From the NCBI RefSeq assembly GCF_007301515.1, contig NZ_CP041666.1:1302001-1366000 (forward strand): 64,000 bases of DNA. The letters are read 5' to 3'. Below are positions 61,930 through 64,000 of this stretch, piece after piece (positions within the stretch are counted from its first letter, which is position 1; every line of letters starts with the position of its first letter). The notes beneath the pieces were generated by a model, which saw only the letters and a list, made by a program, of their open reading frames with translations, was not told where the DNA came from and ran no database searches. Position numbers and translations under genes: made by a program. The stretch is from Radiobacillus deserti (lineage in GTDB: Bacteria > Bacillota > Bacilli > Bacillales > Amphibacillaceae).

Positions 61930-62634
61930 TCAACCCTTCGTTTCCATATGATCAATTGCATGTTGGATTTGTGGACCAGGATTTTGTATCAGCTTTCCAT
62001 GACCTACTGCTAATAACGTAGGAGAGAGGGCTGCAATCTTTTTGGCACTATCAAGTGCTTTTTCTTTATTCCATGTAGCAAACCCTGGAAATGGAAATAA
62101 AGGAACGATTGTGCCGGCTACAGCGATAGAAGCCCTTGTTTGAAAAGCATCGCCAGCAATTATGGAATGAGTTCGTTGATCCAGAAAGGACATAGATCCG
62201 GGGGTATGGCCGGGTGTTGCGATTGCCTTAAGTGAACCGATCGTATGGCCTTCTTCAAGAAGGATATCTGGTTTTGTTTGAATATGTTTTGGAATTCCTC
62301 CTTTAATTGGGGATGTTCCTTCCTCGGGATCTAGGCTTTTATCTCCTGCTAATAATCTTGCATCTCGGGTAGAAATGGCAAGCTTTACATCGGAGATTTT
62401 TAACACTAACTCATCTAATGATCCGATATGGTCGCTATGTCCATGTGTTAAAAGTATATGTGTAATTGGTTTACCTATTTCCTCAGCCACGCTCAAAATA
62501 GCATCTGCTTTTTTAGGTAATGCGGCATCAATTAAAGTAAGTCCGTTTTCTTCCTCTACTAAATAACAATTGACTGGGAAGAGGGATGGAAAAAAAGTAA
62601 TTTGATGAATGTTATCAATAGTGGTCACTTTCAT
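61930..62634 (-). CDS. Metallo-beta-lactamase-fold hydrolase
   Basis: A 234-residue MBL protein with the zinc motif LTHGHSDHIGSLDEL (HxHxDH, near residue 61), TPGHTPGSMSF (third His) and SIIAGDAFQT (bridging Asp), and the last His in AVGHGKLIQNPG. Broad family: thioesters, lactones, glutathione adducts. Substrate unknown; control by TetR suggests induction by a small molecule that it degrades. ATG start with TGAGGTTAG upstream. Confidence 0.9.
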   Translation of the reverse strand: MKVTTIDNIHQITFFPSLFPVNCYLVEEENGLTLIDAALPKKADAILSVAEEIGKPITHILLTHGHSDHIGSLDELVLKISDVKLAISTRDARLLAGDKSLDPEEGTSPIKGGIPKHIQTKPDILLEEGHTIGSLKAIATPGHTPGSMSFLDQRTHSIIAGDAFQTRASIAVAGTIVPLFPFPGFATWNKEKALDSAKKIAALSPTLLAVGHGKLIQNPGPQIQHAIDHMETKG

Positions 62635-62657
62635 AAACTAACCTCATTAGTTTTAAG

Positions 62658-62703
62658 ACTAATGTTATTAGTTACATTATAATGGCGTTTATTTACTTGT
62701 CAA
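62658..62703 (-). promoter_or_regulatory. Promoter and TetR operator of the hydrolase-tetR operon
   Basis: Minus-strand TTGACA (62698-62703), 16 bp, TATAAT (62676-62681), a near-consensus promoter. The perfect palindrome ACTAATGTTATTAGT (62658-62672) covers the transcription start. A second related site (AACTAATGAGGTTAGTT) follows near 62637-62653. Confidence 0.8.
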
Positions 62704-62729
62704 TCCCTTCTCAGTAATTGTATAAATTG

Positions 62730-62757
62730 TTGATTTCCTATCTGTATCCATTATAAT
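62730..62757 (+). promoter_or_regulatory. Promoter of the ferredoxin-NADP reductase gene
   Basis: TTGATT, 16 bp, TATAAT; the -10 overlaps the Fur box. Confidence 0.6.
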
Positions 62758-62771
62758 GAGAATTATTATCA
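62757..62771 (+). promoter_or_regulatory. Fur box
   Basis: TGAGAATTATTATCA fits the 7-1-7 Fur consensus TGATAATNATTATCA with one mismatch and overlaps the -10 of the reductase promoter, so the gene should be repressed by iron. Confidence 0.78.
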
Positions 62772-62819
62772 ATTAATACTTACTTCATAACGGGTTTTTA
62801 ACTCCTAGGAGGATGTTTT

Positions 62820-63824
62820 ATGTCACAAAATCAAAATGTGCTAGATGTCACCATTATTGGTGGAGGAACGATAGGATTGTTTGCTGCCTTTTATTGTGGG
62901 ATGAGGGGCTTATCAACCAAAGTTTTAGAGGGATCTTCATTTCTCGGAGGAAAGGTCGCTCAATTTTATCCTGAAAAAAATATATATGATATCGGTGGTA
63001 TACCAGCTATAACTGGTGCTGACCTCGTCCAGCAGTTAATAGAGCAAGCCAACCTTAATCAACCGGAAATACTTCTCGAACAATATGTAGAATCGATTCA
63101 TAAAGTCGATAATGATGTGTTTGAGCTTACTACCCGGGGTGGAGATGTTCATTTTTCCAAAACAATTCTTCTTACGACTGGTTTTGGAATTTATGATCCA
63201 ATACCTTTGGAACATAAGGATGCGGAGAAATATGCAGGGACAACTATTCACTATATGATGGGAAATCCGGACAGGTTCCGAGATAAGCAGGTTGCCGTCC
63301 TTTCTAATCAAAGAGCTGGAGTAGATTGGGCATTAACATTGGCGAAAACAGCAAAACACGTGTTCCTTTTTTGTAAAGGAACAGAATTTCAGTATGCAGC
63401 AGATGTAGACCTTGAGAAATTGCATCAAGCTACTAATATAGAGGTACGTTATAATGTTTCGATAGAAGAGTTAAAAGGTGATGGGAGTTCTTTACATGAG
63501 CTTCAAATCCTTTCAGACAAGGAAGAAAGTTCTTATTCAGTCGATGAATTACTTGTTTATCAAGGAGTTAAAATGGTTTCAGCACCATTCTCAGAATGGA
63601 ATCTTCAAGCAGAGAAAGGTCGACTAGTAGTTGATCAGAATATGGCGACATCTGTTCCTGGAATTTATGCTGCTGGTGATGGTATTCAATATGAGAATAA
63701 GTCCATGATTATTGCGACTGGATTCAGTGAAGTGACAACCGCGGTAAATAGTATGGCTAAATACCTGAATCCTAAAGCGGTAGCGCAAGTGTATAGTACT
63801 GTCGAATATCGATATAAAAAATAA
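62820..63824 (+). CDS. ycgT: Ferredoxin-NADP reductase, YumC/YcgT type
   Basis: A 334-residue thioredoxin-reductase-like flavoprotein without the CxxC motif. FAD site DVTIIGGGTIGLFAAFYCGM, second site VAVLSNQRAGVDWALTLA, and C-terminal VPGIYAAGDGIQYENKSMII. This is the bacterial TrxR-like ferredoxin/flavodoxin-NADP reductase. In B. subtilis YcgT is the Fur-controlled paralogue of YumC, and the Fur box here supports the YcgT assignment. GGTIG replaces the usual GGGPAG at the first site. ATG start with TAGGAGGATG upstream. Confidence 0.87.
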   Translation: MSQNQNVLDVTIIGGGTIGLFAAFYCGMRGLSTKVLEGSSFLGGKVAQFYPEKNIYDIGGIPAITGADLVQQLIEQANLNQPEILLEQYVESIHKVDNDVFELTTRGGDVHFSKTILLTTGFGIYDPIPLEHKDAEKYAGTTIHYMMGNPDRFRDKQVAVLSNQRAGVDWALTLAKTAKHVFLFCKGTEFQYAADVDLEKLHQATNIEVRYNVSIEELKGDGSSLHELQILSDKEESSYSVDELLVYQGVKMVSAPFSEWNLQAEKGRLVVDQNMATSVPGIYAAGDGIQYENKSMIIATGFSEVTTAVNSMAKYLNPKAVAQVYSTVEYRYKK

Positions 63825-63833
63825 TAAAAACAT

Positions 63834-63880
63834 GGGGCTGTCCCATAAGTCTGTATAGACTAATTGGGACAGCCCTTTTC
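63834..63880 (+). terminator. Terminator after the reductase gene
   Basis: GGGGCTGTCCCA and TGGGACAGCCC (with AATTAG/CTTAAT-like pairing inside around AGTCTGTATAGACT) form a long stem followed by TTTTC. The GGGACA core resembles the repeat ends at 6295-6538. Confidence 0.8.
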
Positions 63881-64000
63881 TTTTATTACTGTTGGTGCCG
63901 GAAAAGTGGCATTGGGAAACGATTCCCTTCCCAAATTGGCAATCAACAATGCAAAAATCTTCTCTTTTACATACAAAAAAATCGCCTCATTCGTTATAAT

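Noticed and set aside
63881..64000. Frame reading VGAGKVALGND at the window end, and CATTCGTTATAAT resembling the hairpin repeat start
   Set aside because: Too short to judge; the dinucleotide-fold-like motif continues with no supporting sequence, and the repeat likeness covers about a dozen bases only.

Overview
The window looks like chromosome of a low-GC, endospore-forming-type Bacillaceae (Bacillus/Oceanobacillus-like). The evidence is strong AGGAGG-type ribosome binding sites with many TTG and GTG starts, plus families typical of this group: YdbS/YdbT, CcpN with YqfL, an SR1P-like peptide, YjfB, BsuPI, DUF3231, ComJ, a SAM-I (S-box) riboswitch, catabolite (cre) boxes, and a GC-rich structured intergenic repeat that I recall from Bacillaceae genomes. 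The genus cannot be fixed from the sequence alone. No rRNA, tRNA or CRISPR array was seen.

Layout. 1-3.4 kb: the ydbS end, ydbT, an OsmC protein, then a PadR regulator (frameshifted) with its DUF2812 partner. 3.6-6.2 kb: a beta-ketoacyl-synthase-like protein lacking both usual active-site histidines, next to an orphan multi-pass sensor kinase. 6.3-9.4 kb: structured repeat, yjfB and a glycine betaine/choline-type ABC transporter. 9.6-12.7 kb: a V4R-STAS protein, a SET-like exporter, a BsuPI lipoprotein and a small glycine-zipper protein. 12.8-18.2 kb: a compact gluconeogenesis cluster, gapB, SR1P-like peptide, pckA, ccpN, yqfL, glpX, with a perfect CcpN operator at gapB. 18.6-20.5 kb: a stand-alone MprF-type lysyltransferase domain and a SAM-riboswitch-controlled FMN reductase. 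20.6-30.6 kb: a cre-controlled sugar operon (ABC importer, YesMN-type two-component system, GH1 glycosidase, mannonate dehydratase, ROK kinase). 30.7-39.8 kb: an exonuclease, a CitAB-type two-component system, the tricarboxylate transporter tctCBA, tcuA and an SLC13 permease. 39.8-44.3 kb: amino-sugar recovery (murQ, GntR regulator, GlcNAc-type PTS, a TIM-barrel-like unknown). 44.3-49.2 kb: small membrane proteins, tag, an SOS-type promoter driving a TxpA-like type I toxin with an antisense RNA, and topB.

49.5-61.2 kb is the accessory and decaying part. It holds an intact IS21-family element with a 5-bp target duplication, debris of an ABC exporter, a VanRS-like pair, a lipid operon (MGDG-synthase-type glycosyltransferase, DedA, patatin), wrbA and comJ pseudogenes, a DUF3231 protein and two copies of a hairpin repeat. 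61.3-64 kb: a TetR regulator with a metallo-beta-lactamase-fold hydrolase under a palindromic operator, then a Fur-boxed ferredoxin-NADP reductase.

Themes. Carbon-source switching dominates: CcpN-controlled gluconeogenesis, two catabolite-repression boxes, and separate systems for glycosides, tricarboxylates and amino sugars. A second theme is frame disruption. All three sensor kinases that have an adjacent response regulator, and the PadR regulator, are broken by one-base changes in or near short homopolymers, while their partner genes are intact. This is either indel error in the assembly or a real on/off pattern, and raw reads would decide.
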